Shown here piece by piece: positions 1 through 7,600 of a stretch of 64,000 nucleotides of DNA (position 1 is the stretch's first letter; every line of letters begins with the position of its first letter). The DNA lies in contig NZ_CP130630.1 in assembly GCF_030551255.1 (NCBI RefSeq), forward strand, positions 5,499,501 to 5,563,500, given 5' to 3'. Under the pieces are notes generated by a model that was not told where the DNA came from, made no database searches, and saw only the letters and a list, made by a program, of their open reading frames with translations. The DNA is from Streptomyces sp. NL15-2K (GTDB taxonomy: Bacteria > Actinomycetota > Actinomycetes > Streptomycetales > Streptomycetaceae). Position numbers and translations under genes: made by a program.

Positions 1-560
1 TTCGAATGCACGAGGATGGCGTCGGCACCGGCCTCGGCATATTTTTCCGCCCTGCGCAGCGCCTCGTCGACGCCACGTCCTGCGACCAGCGCCTCCGTCC
101 TCGCCACCAGCAGGACGTCGTCGCGTACCGCGGCCTTCTGGCCCGCGTGCAGTTTCCTGCAGAAGGCGTCGGGGTCGATCAACTGCTGGTCCACCGACAT
201 GAAGCTGTTTCGCTTGGGAAATACCTTGTCCTCGATACAGACCGCCGCGACACCGGATCGCGCCGCTTCCCGTACGAGCCGCGCGACGTTTATCTCGTCG
301 CCGAACCCCGTGTCACAGTCGACGATGACAGGAATCGAGACCGCGTCGCTGACGTAATGAGAACTTCCGAGAAGTTCGGTCATCGTCAGCAACCCCACGT
401 CCGGAAGGCCGAAACTGGCGGAAACCTCCAAGCCCGAAACCCATACTCCATCGAATCCGGTGCGCTCAACCACCCTTGCGCCGAGAGCATTGTGCACTCC
501 GACCACACGGGTTATGGATTGCTCACGGAGAGAGCGCCGAAGTAGGCGACGCGAATCCAT
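1..560 (-). CDS. pepM: phosphoenolpyruvate mutase, N-terminal part (cut by window edge)
   Basis: Reading leftward from the ATG at 560, the frame stays open to the window edge, giving about 186 residues of an isocitrate-lyase/PEP-mutase family TIM barrel. The diagnostic PEP mutase signature EDKxFPKxNS is present as EDKVFPKRNS. It is preceded by the metal-site segment VDCDTGFGD and followed by VARTEALVAGRGVDEAL and GADAILVHS, as in the family. PEP mutase rearranges phosphoenolpyruvate to phosphonopyruvate, the entry step to C-P bond natural products. A GGAAGG ribosome binding site about 8 nt upstream supports 560; an in-frame ATG at 578 lacks one. Partner genes such as phosphonopyruvate decarboxylase would lie left of the window. 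Phosphonopyruvate hydrolase is a close relative and cannot be fully excluded. Confidence 0.88.
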   Translation of the reverse strand, partial: MDSRRLLRRSLREQSITRVVGVHNALGARVVERTGFDGVWVSGLEVSASFGLPDVGLLTMTELLGSSHYVSDAVSIPVIVDCDTGFGDEINVARLVREAARSGVAAVCIEDKVFPKRNSFMSVDQQLIDPDAFCRKLHAGQKAAVRDDVLLVARTEALVAGRGVDEALRRAEKYAEAGADAILVHS

Positions 561-592
561 GCAATTAACACCTTCCATAAGATGTCACGTCG

Positions 593-625
593 GGGATTGC
601 TCGTACATCTGGGATTGCCCGTGCA
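593..625. repeat. imperfect tandem 18-bp repeat upstream of pepM
   Basis: GGGATTGCTCGTACA (593-607) recurs as GGGATTGCCCGTGCA (611-625), an 18-bp spacing, in the divergent intergenic region between pepM and the solute-binding protein. The short phased repeat just upstream of the pepM start looks like a regulator binding site. That role is inference; only the repeat is observed. Confidence 0.4.
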
Positions 626-845
626 CAGGAAGATGATTTTATGTTCAGCCAAACTCGTGTGTCTACAGTACGAAAGTCGCAGCAGGAGGGCTTCATAAGG
701 CATAGGCAGGGGCGACTTTCGGATAGGCGCACTGTGCACGGGACCGCTGCGCACCACTCCAAGGCAGCGGGTGTCCTGTCGGCCTCCGGTGGCCCTCGAG
801 CCACTCCCGTGGTGGACTCGCAGGGGGGTAGTAGGAGGCCGGGAG

Positions 846-1946
846 ATGCGTACCCGTATACGTGGTGTTGTCGGCGTCGTGACAGCTGTGTCACTGGCCA
901 TCGGTCTCGCCGCCTGTGGGGTGTCCGGCGCATCCGGTGAATCCGGCGGCTCGGGCAGGACCCTGACGATAGGGCTCCTGCTCCCGGGCTACGGCGGAAC
1001 CACCCGCTGGGAGCAGTTCGACAAACCCCTGATCGAGCAGAAGATCAAGGACCTGTGCGCCGACTGCACGGTGGAGTACGCCGACGCCCGGCTGAACGCG
1101 GCCACCCAGGGCCAGCAAACGGAGGCGATGATCGCCAAGGGGGTCGATGTCCTGATCCTCGCTTCCGTCCACGCCGAGGCGATCCGCTCTTCGATCAGAG
1201 ACGCCCACGCGGCGGACATCCCGGTCGTCGCCTACGACCACCTCGCGGAGGGCCCGATCTCGGCCTACGTCTCCTTCGACCCCCACGACATCGGCGAGCT
1301 CCAGGGCAGGGCACTCCTGGAGGCGCTGGGCGACAGGGCTCGCGACAGCCAGATCGTCATGATGAACGGCGACCCCATCAACCCGGAATCGGACGCGTTC
1401 AAGCAGGGCGCGCTCTCCGTCCTCGAGGGCGAGGTCGAGATCGCCAAGGCCTACGACACACCCGGGTGGGAGATCTCGACCGCCAACCAGAACATGAAGA
1501 ACGCCATCTCCACCCTCGGCGCCGACAGCATCGACGGTGTCTACGCCGCCAACGACTGGCTCGCCTCCGGCGTCATCTCCGCCCTCAAGGCCGCCCGCAT
1601 CGACCCGTTGCCACCGGTCACCGGTCAGGACGCTCTGGTCTCGGCCATCCAGCGCATCGTCACCGGAGAGCAGTACATGACCGTCTACAAGTCCTACACG
1701 AACCAAGCCGCCGCGGCCGCCGAGATGGCCCTCGCCCTGGGCCGCGGCGAGAGCCTCGACCCGATCGCCAATGACCGGGTCGACAACGCCACCACCAAGG
1801 ACATCCCGGCCGTCGTACTCCCCGCGGTTGCCGTGACCCGGGACAACATCGAGGACACCGTCGTCAAGGACGGCTTGTACACGATCGACCAGATCTGCAC
1901 GCCGAGGATCAAGGCGGCTTGTGATGAGGCCGGACTGACGTCGTGA
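846..1946 (+). CDS. sugar-type ABC transporter solute-binding lipoprotein
   Basis: This encodes a 366-aa periplasmic-binding-protein-like lipoprotein of the type I sugar/ribose/xylose family (Peripla_BP_4-like). The N-terminus is a lipoprotein signal peptide with lipobox LAAC at residues 21-24. It then runs TLTIGLLLPGYGG, IAKGVDVLILASVH, IPVVAYD and DGVYAANDWLASGVISAL, the usual alternating alpha/beta fold ending in a ligand-dependent hinge. The start at 846 is chosen because AGGAGG lies 7 nt upstream and the signal peptide begins there; the longer frame from 771 adds a non-signal leader. No permease or ATPase gene follows, because the attL remnant of the element lies about 300 bp downstream. 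It would deliver a sugar to an unseen or distant transporter. Confidence 0.85.
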   Translation: MRTRIRGVVGVVTAVSLAIGLAACGVSGASGESGGSGRTLTIGLLLPGYGGTTRWEQFDKPLIEQKIKDLCADCTVEYADARLNAATQGQQTEAMIAKGVDVLILASVHAEAIRSSIRDAHAADIPVVAYDHLAEGPISAYVSFDPHDIGELQGRALLEALGDRARDSQIVMMNGDPINPESDAFKQGALSVLEGEVEIAKAYDTPGWEISTANQNMKNAISTLGADSIDGVYAANDWLASGVISALKAARIDPLPPVTGQDALVSAIQRIVTGEQYMTVYKSYTNQAAAAAEMALALGRGESLDPIANDRVDNATTKDIPAVVLPAVAVTRDNIEDTVVKDGLYTIDQICTPRIKAACDEAGLTS

Positions 1947-2172
1947 GGGCTGTTCACTCGGCCGGCAGAGCGGCCGGCCCGGGTGCGCGGCGCGGGCGGG
2001 CCATCCGCATCCACGGCTCAGCCGTGCGCTCGTGCCGTGAGGTACGGATCCCGGCGCAGGACTTCGCGGCTGCCGAGGTCTACGACCCTTGACAGGCCCG
2101 GCCCTCATGGGTGGGGTTTTCCTTCGCGGGGGTGGAACAGATCTGCCAATCCCCGATCCCGGCCTGAAACGC

Positions 2173-2212
2173 CGCAGCGTCCGAGCCGGCTGGAGCCGGT
2201 CCGGACGCTGCG
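2173..2212. terminator. GC-rich hairpin near attL
   Basis: CGCAGCGTCCG (2173-2183) pairs with CGGACGCTGCG (2202-2212) around an 18-nt loop. It lies between the solute-binding protein gene and the tRNA-derived attachment site and could end transcripts from either side. There is no U-run, so the terminator role is tentative. Confidence 0.45.
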
Positions 2213-2247
2213 TGGCAGGTCAGAGGGAGTACCTCGTCACCCGCACC

Positions 2248-2293
2248 GTAGGCCGTGTGGGACTCGAACCCACAACCAATGGATTAAAAGTCC
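2248..2293. repeat. attL: 46-bp copy of the tRNA-Lys 3' end
   Basis: These 46 bases are identical to the tRNA-Lys 3' portion at 27264-27309, running from the anticodon region to the acceptor end. No 5' half of a tRNA is attached, so this is an att remnant rather than a gene. It marks the left end of the integrated element. Confidence 0.85.
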
Positions 2294-2310
2294 TGGCGTG
2301 ATCTTGCTGG

Positions 2311-2363
2311 GTGGTTCCGGACGCTGCTTCGGGGTCCGGAACCACCTGGTCAGGACAGGTGGT
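2311..2363. repeat. two overlapping inverted repeats inside attL
   Basis: GTGGTTCCGGAC (2311-2322) pairs with GTCCGGAACCAC (2334-2345). ACCACCTG (2341-2348) pairs with CAGGTGGT (2356-2363). The arms share ACCAC, so the two hairpins exclude each other. They lie 18 nt inside the attL core and could be a terminator, a recombinase accessory site or part of a transfer or replication signal. Confidence 0.5.
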
Positions 2364-2403
2364 GCACCCTGCTGAGTCCGCGCCGTGATGGGCTGTGCCA
2401 CAT

Positions 2404-2428
2404 CATCCGCTCACGCATCGCTCACGCA
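2404..2428. repeat. left-end arm repeat (25 bp, two GCTCACGCA units)
   Basis: A 25-bp sequence containing GCTCACGCATCGCTCACGCA is identical to 27148-27172 and lies about 110 bp inside attL. The mirrored placement inside both ends of the element fits integrase or excisionase arm binding sites. Binding itself is not demonstrated by the sequence. Confidence 0.6.
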
Positions 2429-2587
2429 CGGTGGGCCGTTGAGCAGCAGCTTTGCTCCGCAAGGACGACGCACCTTCGCCGCCCCAGCCTGGTCGGCAGC
2501 GGCTGTGACTCGTACATGCCCTGACGGCGAGCTACCGACCACTCAGCGTTTCGAGCCCTTCCCCTTCACGCCGGGACGGCGGTGTGT

Positions 2588-2713
2588 TCAGTGGTTCAGG
2601 CTCGGGAACAGGTCCCTGTCCTCCCAGTCCGGGGAGAACGCCTCCAGCATCGTCTCGTAGTGCTGGGAGAGCCTGTGGTCGACGCGGGTGAGGCAGTCGA
2701 GATGACGCTGCTC
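2588..2713 (-). pseudogene. truncated C-terminal fragment of an unidentified protein
   Basis: On the minus strand about 40 codons read plausibly as a protein C-terminus (a stretch with RHLDCLTRVDHRLSQHYETM, then FSPDWEDRDLFPSLNH) ending in TGA at 2590-2588. There is no start codon or upstream domain; the frame is cut near 2713 where an IS3-type transposase remnant begins. The family was not recognised. It looks like a gene truncated by an insertion. Confidence 0.35.
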
Positions 2714-2715
2714 CA

Positions 2716-2802
2716 CTCAAGGTCGAGTACGTCCACCGGCACGCCTTCGCCACCCGCACCGAGGCCCGGATCAGGATCGCGACCTGGATCGCGGACTTCT
2801 AC
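2716..2802 (+). pseudogene. IS3-family transposase remnant
   Basis: About 29 codons encode LKVEYVHRHAFATRTEAR followed by IRIATWIADFY, which matches the C-terminal integrase region of IS3-family transposases just before the usual YNxxRRHS motif. That motif and all upstream DDE residues are missing. The fragment abuts a truncated gene on the other strand and marks an old insertion or deletion event near the left end of the element. Confidence 0.6.
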
Positions 2803-2933
2803 AAGGGGTGGTTCTCACCACCTCGGCGTCCTCCGTTGCACTGCGCTCTGTGGACGCCCAGGGGCCAATCCGCGAGTGCCGCAGCGGCGGCCCCGGGTGG
2901 TCGGCGTCGGCTCGAGCCAGCCCGGAAGACCGT

Positions 2934-3698
2934 TCACCGCCGGCGCTTGTCGTCCTCGTCAGGAACGTCGGCTTCGATCTTCTCCTTGCGGACCTTTCCG
3001 GTGACGGTCTCCTGCTCGGTTTGCTCGTCGGTGGTGAGCCGGACTCGCTCGACTGGCTCTGTCTCGGTCTGCGTCACGGGGCGCTCGGCGTGCAGGGTCA
3101 CTTCGTGCTCGCCTTCGCTGATGTCCGGGCCGGCCGTGGCGGCGTCGCGGTTGGCGTCGGTGATCGGTTCGCGTTCGACGCGAACCTCCTCATGACGTAC
3201 GGGGACGGTCTGCTGGACTTCTTCGGTGACGACGTACTTGCGCAGTCGCGCCCGGCCGGCCTCGTAGCGTTCGGTACCGACGTGCATCTGCTCCTCGGAG
3301 CGGGTCATCGCGTCATCCGTGCCTCTGGCCTCGCGGCCAGGGCCGGGCTGTGGCTGGTTGGCCCGCTGCCAGGCGGCGTCCCAGTCGATGCCGTAGTGCT
3401 CGTACAGGCGGTGCTCTTCCTCTCCGGACAGGTGCCCGCCGGCGTCGACGTCGACCTTGGGGGCGTCCTTGACCGTGTCCTTGGTGTACGGGACTTCCAG
3501 GTAGCCCTCGACCAGGCTGGCATCGGAGATCGGTGCGAAGGACTCGCTCGTGCCGAACAGGCCGGTCTTGATGCTGACCCAATCCGGCTGGGTGGTCGCA
3601 TCATCGATGAACACGTGCTTCGCGTCGCCGATCTTGTTGCCGTCGGTGTCGTAGACCGGGCGGTGCAATATGGTCGGGATCTGCTCTCGGGTGATCAT
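2934..3698 (-). CDS. PRC-barrel and DUF2382 (YsnF/AvaK-type) stress protein
   Basis: This 254-aa soluble protein has a PRC-barrel domain at about residues 1-80 (RPVYDTDGNKIGDAKHVFID, then LEVPYTKDTVKDAPKVD). A charged linker leads to a DUF2382 domain from about 135 onward (RYEAGRARLRKYVVTEEVQQTVPVRHEEVRVEREPI, split by family into short strands), with a Glu/Lys/Arg-rich tail. Such proteins are abundant in actinobacteria and associated with stress and envelope functions, but no biochemical activity is established. It is divergent from the YihY gene at 3823 and starts the stress/envelope module that continues to 6882. Family assignment is secure; function is inference. Confidence 0.85.
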   Translation of the reverse strand: MITREQIPTILHRPVYDTDGNKIGDAKHVFIDDATTQPDWVSIKTGLFGTSESFAPISDASLVEGYLEVPYTKDTVKDAPKVDVDAGGHLSGEEEHRLYEHYGIDWDAAWQRANQPQPGPGREARGTDDAMTRSEEQMHVGTERYEAGRARLRKYVVTEEVQQTVPVRHEEVRVEREPITDANRDAATAGPDISEGEHEVTLHAERPVTQTETEPVERVRLTTDEQTEQETVTGKVRKEKIEADVPDEDDKRRR

Positions 3699-3822
3699 TA
3701 CGATCGCCTCTCTGTTGGTCTCCCGACCCGACTAACCTCACGAAACATCACAAAACACACTTCTTGCCCTGGTATGTCGCGAATGCAGGTATGGGCGATG
3801 GCCAGCCGGATACTCGTGCGGA

Positions 3823-4884
3823 ATGGTACGGACGGCGAAACGCCATGGAAGGCACGGCGGGCACGGTGCGACCGGCCAGAAGGCCGAGACCGCGCGGGCA
3901 CCCGAGGCCGGGCCGGACGAGCAGGTGGAGCAGCAGGCGCCGGACACTCCGACGGACCTGCCCAAGAACTCCTGGAAGGCAGTGCTGAAAGGCACCTTGA
4001 AGGAGTTCAAGCGGGACGAGCTGACCGACCGGGCCGCAGCGCTGACCTACTACGGGATCCTGGCGCTGTTCCCGGCCCTGCTGGCGCTGATCTCGCTGCT
4101 CGGGGTCGTCGGACAGTCGGCGTCGCAGCAGGTGCTGGACAACATCCAGAACCTGGCCCCGGGGGCTGCGCGGGATGTCCTGCGCAACGCGGTGCAGCAG
4201 ATGCAGGGCAACGCGGGGCTCGGCTCGGTCATGGCGATCGTGGGTCTGTTGCTCGCGGTGTGGTCGGCCTCCGGCTATGTCGCCGCGTTCATCAGGAGCG
4301 CGAACGCGGTCTACGACGTCCCGGAGGGCCGCCCGGTGTGGAGGGTGCTGCCCGTCCGTGTCGGCGTGACGGTGGTTCTGATGGTCCTGGCCGTGGTCAG
4401 CGCGGTGATCGTCGTGTTCACCGGCAGCCTGGCCCGGGAGATCGGCGCGGCGCTGGGGGTCGGCGACACGGCGCTGACGGTGTGGTCGATCGCGAAGTGG
4501 CCGGTGCTGGCGGTCCTGGTCACGATCATGATCGCGATCCTGTACGGGGCGACGCCGAACGCGAGGATCCGCGGCTTCCGCTGGATCACGCCGGGCAGTT
4601 TCCTGGCCCTGGTGATCTGGCTGATCGCCTCGGCCGGGTTCGCGGTGTACGTGGCGAACTTCGCCTCGTACAACAAGACCTACGGCACCTTCGCCGGCGT
4701 GATCATCTTCCTGGTGTGGCTGTGGATCACGAATCTGGCGATCCTGTTGGGCCTGGAGTTCGACGCGGAGCTGGCCCGACAGCGCGCCGTCGCCGGCGGT
4801 CACCCGGCCGAGGAGGAGCCGTACGTCCAGCCGCGCGACACCCGGAAGTGGGACGAGGAGGACCGCCGCCGTCTTGAACCCTGA
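3823..4884 (+). CDS. YihY/BrkB family inner-membrane protein
   Basis: This 353-aa integral membrane protein of the YihY/virulence factor BrkB family starts with a hydrophilic, charged N-terminus of about 55 residues. It is followed by KEFKRDELTDRAAALTYYGILALFPALLALISLL and about five further hydrophobic helices, including the family features YGATPNARIRGFRWITPG and YNKTYGTFAGVIIFLVWLW. The C-terminal 40 residues are again charged and cytoplasmic. Despite the older name tRNA-processing RNase BN, members are membrane proteins of unknown transport or envelope function. It sits in the PRC-barrel/PAP2/holin-like module. An alternative internal ATG near 3845 is out of frame, so 3823 is kept. Confidence 0.88.
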   Translation: MVRTAKRHGRHGGHGATGQKAETARAPEAGPDEQVEQQAPDTPTDLPKNSWKAVLKGTLKEFKRDELTDRAAALTYYGILALFPALLALISLLGVVGQSASQQVLDNIQNLAPGAARDVLRNAVQQMQGNAGLGSVMAIVGLLLAVWSASGYVAAFIRSANAVYDVPEGRPVWRVLPVRVGVTVVLMVLAVVSAVIVVFTGSLAREIGAALGVGDTALTVWSIAKWPVLAVLVTIMIAILYGATPNARIRGFRWITPGSFLALVIWLIASAGFAVYVANFASYNKTYGTFAGVIIFLVWLWITNLAILLGLEFDAELARQRAVAGGHPAEEEPYVQPRDTRKWDEEDRRRLEP

Positions 4885-4949
4885 GCGGAGGGTTCATCGC
4901 CGCTGCCGCCCGTTCGAGTGCCCCCCGGAGAACTCCCAACGGCGCTCGG

Positions 4950-5561
4950 GTGGCCGGTGAAAGCCCATTCGAGCACGTTCCGGTGGAGAGCGCCGTGAAC
5001 GGGGAGTCGCTGGTCATGGGAGTAATGGCGGGTCTGCGCGCCGGCGATCGCCGGCTGGCCAGGCGGGCGATCGCGGGAGGTCCGCCCTGGGTGCGGCGAG
5101 TCACGCCCGCGGTGAAGGAAGCGGCCGAGCACACCAAGCTGTGGTGGGCGTCGGCCGGAGTGCTGGCCGCCTTCGGCGGGTGGCGCGGCCGCACGGCCGC
5201 CGCCGCCGGGGTGACGGCCATGGCAACGGCTCAGGTGCTGTCGAATGCGGTCGCCAAGCAGCTGTACCGGCGGCGTCGCCCGCCGCAGGAATGGGTCCCG
5301 CCACGAGAGCTTCGAGACCGCCCGGACAGCTCCTCCTTTCCCTCCGGGCACACGGCAGCCGCCTTCGCCTTCGCCGGAGCCGTCGCAACGGTGTGGCCGG
5401 CTGCCGGTGCCGCTTGCGGGGTGTCGGCGGTGATGGTGGCCGCAGAGCGGATCCACAGCGGTGCCCACTACCCCGCCGACGTGGCCGCCGGCGGCGCGAT
5501 CGGGCTGGCCGTGGTTCCCCCGGTGCGAGCCGCACCGCATCTGCTGCGGCGTGTGCTCTGA
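4950..5561 (+). CDS. PAP2 superfamily phosphatase
   Basis: This 203-aa membrane-associated acid phosphatase of the PAP2 family has all three signature motifs: KQLYRRRRP, SSFPSGHTAA and AERIHSGAHYPADV, which contain the catalytic histidines. Hydrophobic segments flank the motifs. Family members hydrolyse lipid phosphates such as undecaprenyl pyrophosphate or phosphatidic acid; the substrate here is unknown. The GTG at 4950 gives the longest frame, but a GTG at about 4995 after a purine-rich stretch is an equally possible start. It lies 65 bp after the YihY gene in the same direction, so co-transcription is likely. Confidence 0.85.
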   Translation: MAGESPFEHVPVESAVNGESLVMGVMAGLRAGDRRLARRAIAGGPPWVRRVTPAVKEAAEHTKLWWASAGVLAAFGGWRGRTAAAAGVTAMATAQVLSNAVAKQLYRRRRPPQEWVPPRELRDRPDSSSFPSGHTAAAFAFAGAVATVWPAAGAACGVSAVMVAAERIHSGAHYPADVAAGGAIGLAVVPPVRAAPHLLRRVL

Positions 5562-5732
5562 CAGGCGGTTATGTGTCGCTGCCGGGGTACTCGGACCCCC
5601 GATCAGCTGGTGGAAGGAGAGATCGCCGACTGTTCGCCACTCGCAGGCGGACCATGGCCACTGCCGAGCACGACGAAAGCCGACTCCTCACCGGGCCTGC
5701 CGTAAACGCCTTCGAAGGACAGGTGAGCACCC

Positions 5733-6152
5733 ATGACAGCAGATGGCTCTCCCCGCACGGGCAGCGGAGCGCAGGAACCGGTGGGCGAGCTGGTCCAGCG
5801 TGCCACGCAGCAGTTGTCTCAGCTGGTCCGCGATGAGATGCGCCTGGCCCAGGCGGAGATGACCGAGAAGGGCAAGCGCTTCGGCAAGGGCGGCGGTCTG
5901 TTCGGCGGCGCCGGTCTGTTCGGTGTCCTCACCCTGCAGGCACTGTCGGCCACCGCGATCGCCGCGCTGTCGCTCGTGCTGGATGTGTGGGCGGCGGCAC
6001 TGATCGTCACCGGTGCGCTGGCCTGCATTGCCGGGCTGATGGCGGCTCTCGGCAAGGGCCAGGTCAGCAAGGCATCCCCGGCCGCCCCGGAAGAAGCGAT
6101 GGACAGCGTGAAGGCCGATGTGGCCGAGATCAAGGAGAGGGCCCGACGATGA
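5733..6152 (+). CDS. phage-holin-superfamily (Phage_holin_3_6-like) membrane protein
   Basis: This 139-aa protein has an amphipathic N-terminal helix (GELVQRATQQLSQLVRDEMR), a glycine-rich turn, two closely spaced hydrophobic helices (about residues 55-105) and a charged C-terminal helix. This matches the actinobacterial putative phage-holin family, which is common in chromosomes and not evidence of a prophage. AAGGACAGGTGA precedes the ATG. Its TGA overlaps the ATG of the DUF3618 gene in an ATGA, indicating translational coupling. Confidence 0.8.
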   Translation: MTADGSPRTGSGAQEPVGELVQRATQQLSQLVRDEMRLAQAEMTEKGKRFGKGGGLFGGAGLFGVLTLQALSATAIAALSLVLDVWAAALIVTGALACIAGLMAALGKGQVSKASPAAPEEAMDSVKADVAEIKERARR

Positions 6153-6619
6153 CCGACGACAAGCCGCAGACGGGCGATGAGGCGACGCCCACCCCGCAGG
6201 AACTGCGTGAGCAGGTCGAGGCGACCCGTGAGGAACTCGGCGAGACCGTCGAGGCGCTCGCGGCGAAGACCGACGTCAAGACCCGCACCCAGGAGAAGAC
6301 GGTCGCCGTCAGGCAGCAGGTCGCCGAGAAGACCACACAGGTCAGGACCCAGCTGCGGGACAAGACGACGCACGCGGCCCACGCGGTACAGGACAGGACG
6401 CCGGAGCCGGTGCGCGCCAAGGCCGCCGCAGCCACAGAGCACGTCCGCGACAAGGCCGTCCACGTCGGAGAGCTGGCCCGGGAGAAGGCCCCGGAACCGG
6501 TGCGCGAGAAGGCCGGTCGAGGCATGCGGGCGGCGCGGGCCAACCGCACCCCACTGCTCGCCGCGGTGGGCGCGGTCATCGCGCTGCTGCTCATCCGCCG
6601 CTCGAGGAGGCACCGATGA
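6149..6619 (+). CDS. DUF3618 domain protein
   Basis: This 156-aa protein has a DUF3618-type N-terminus (TPQELREQVEATREELGETV, then EALAAKTDVK) and a long, helical, Lys/Glu/Gln-rich middle with repeated REKA/RDKA-type segments that should form coiled coil. A single C-terminal transmembrane helix (LLAAVGAVIALLLI) is followed by basic residues. That topology suggests a membrane-anchored cytoplasmic helical protein. It is coupled by 4-bp ATGA overlaps to both neighbours, a conserved holin-like/DUF3618/DUF4235 arrangement in actinobacteria. No enzymatic function is known. Confidence 0.82.
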   Translation: MTDDKPQTGDEATPTPQELREQVEATREELGETVEALAAKTDVKTRTQEKTVAVRQQVAEKTTQVRTQLRDKTTHAAHAVQDRTPEPVRAKAAAATEHVRDKAVHVGELAREKAPEPVREKAGRGMRAARANRTPLLAAVGAVIALLLIRRSRRHR

Positions 6620-6882
6620 AAGCCGCGAAGATCGCCTACAAGCCGGTCGGCGTGGCCATGGGCGCCCTCAGTGGTGTCCTGGCCGGCGCGTTGTTCAAGC
6701 AGGTCTGGAAACAGCTTGGTCACGAGGAAGACGCCCCGGACGCCACCGACGAACACCGCACCTGGCGCGAGGTTCTGTCGGCAGCCGTCCTGCAGGGCGC
6801 GATCTTCGCAGGCGTCAAAGCCGCTGTCGACCGCGGTGGCGCCACCACCACCCGCCGCCTGGCCGGCACCTGGCCCGGCTGA
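6616..6882 (+). CDS. DUF4235 membrane protein
   Basis: This 88-aa protein begins KIAYKPVGVAMGALSGVLAG and ends in a second amphipathic or hydrophobic helix around AAVLQGAIFAGVKAAVDRGG, the pattern of the DUF4235 family. It usually follows a DUF3618 gene, as here, where the ATG overlaps the upstream stop. It is the last gene of the envelope/stress module. The role is unknown. Confidence 0.82.
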   Translation: MKAAKIAYKPVGVAMGALSGVLAGALFKQVWKQLGHEEDAPDATDEHRTWREVLSAAVLQGAIFAGVKAAVDRGGATTTRRLAGTWPG

Positions 6883-7510
6883 CCCTCCCGTCGAGGTCCC
6901 CGTCCCCACCCCGGCGGGCATCGATTCGAGGGCAGGCTTGAGGGTCTTGGGCCGACCGTCGGTTGTCCGTTGAGCCACGTCGTCGCCCGGCTGCGTGCGG
7001 TGTCCCTTCGTTGGGCCCTTGGTGGGCAGCCTGGGCCAGAGCTTCGCTTCCGCGCGGGCGAGTTCGCCGGCCCGGCACTTTGCGGCGTTGGTAGACGGAG
7101 AGGGTCGACCGCAGGGACGTGATCGACTCGCGGGTGCGGTCGGAGGGCATGCCCTCGATCAAATTCGAGGTCTGGGACGAGGCTGTGACCGCCTCGTCGG
7201 CGTGTGGGCGGCGAGGCGGTTGCCCAGGTCGGCGTTGATCGAGTGGCTGGACGGCATTGAGCACTCCTCGCCGGTGGCCGCCGCGGCCTGACGGGCCGTA
7301 TGGCGGGGATGGCCGCCACTGCGGCATGTCCGCGCTGTCCCGCGTTAACCAGGGGTCCACCGACCTGGGCGCTCTCGATCCTGCCTGCGGTGAGATGCCC
7401 CAGGTCGATGCGGAGAGGTGGAGCGGAGCAGCAATTGGCTGATGCCGGATAAGCCCCGACCTCGGTAAAAGATCTGGGAGAACGAAAGTGCCAGGCCAGG
7501 TCGGTTGACC
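6883..7510. other. 628-bp stretch without a convincing gene
   Basis: Long GC-biased open frames exist on both strands, but none has family resemblance, a ribosome binding site or a sensible composition. The stretch separates the envelope module from the hem-like genes, and codon-like phrases on the minus strand may be a decayed gene. It ends in the palindrome at 7511-7543. Confidence 0.5.
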
Positions 7511-7543
7511 GTACTTTTCCCGACGAATGGTCGGGAAAAGTAC
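7511..7543. promoter_or_regulatory. perfect 14-bp inverted repeat, probable operator of the hemC-like gene
   Basis: GTACTTTTCCCGAC (7511-7524) and GTCGGGAAAAGTAC (7530-7543) form a perfect dyad with a 5-nt spacer, 57 bp before the chosen start of the hemC-like gene. There is no U-run and the arms are not unusually GC-rich, so a dimeric regulator site fits better than a terminator. The regulator is unknown. Confidence 0.65.
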
Positions 7544-7600
7544 AACTACGCAAGGACTACCATGGCTTGGCAGTCTATCGCCTGTCAGGAGTTGATCGCC

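Noticed and set aside
2089..2301. 70-aa frame with VGRVGLEPTTNGLKV, recurring at 27.3 kb
   Set aside because: The shared peptide is only the translation of the tRNA-derived att sequence, not a gene.
5733..6152. prophage holin
   Set aside because: The holin-like family is widespread in actinobacterial chromosomes, and no other phage genes accompany it.
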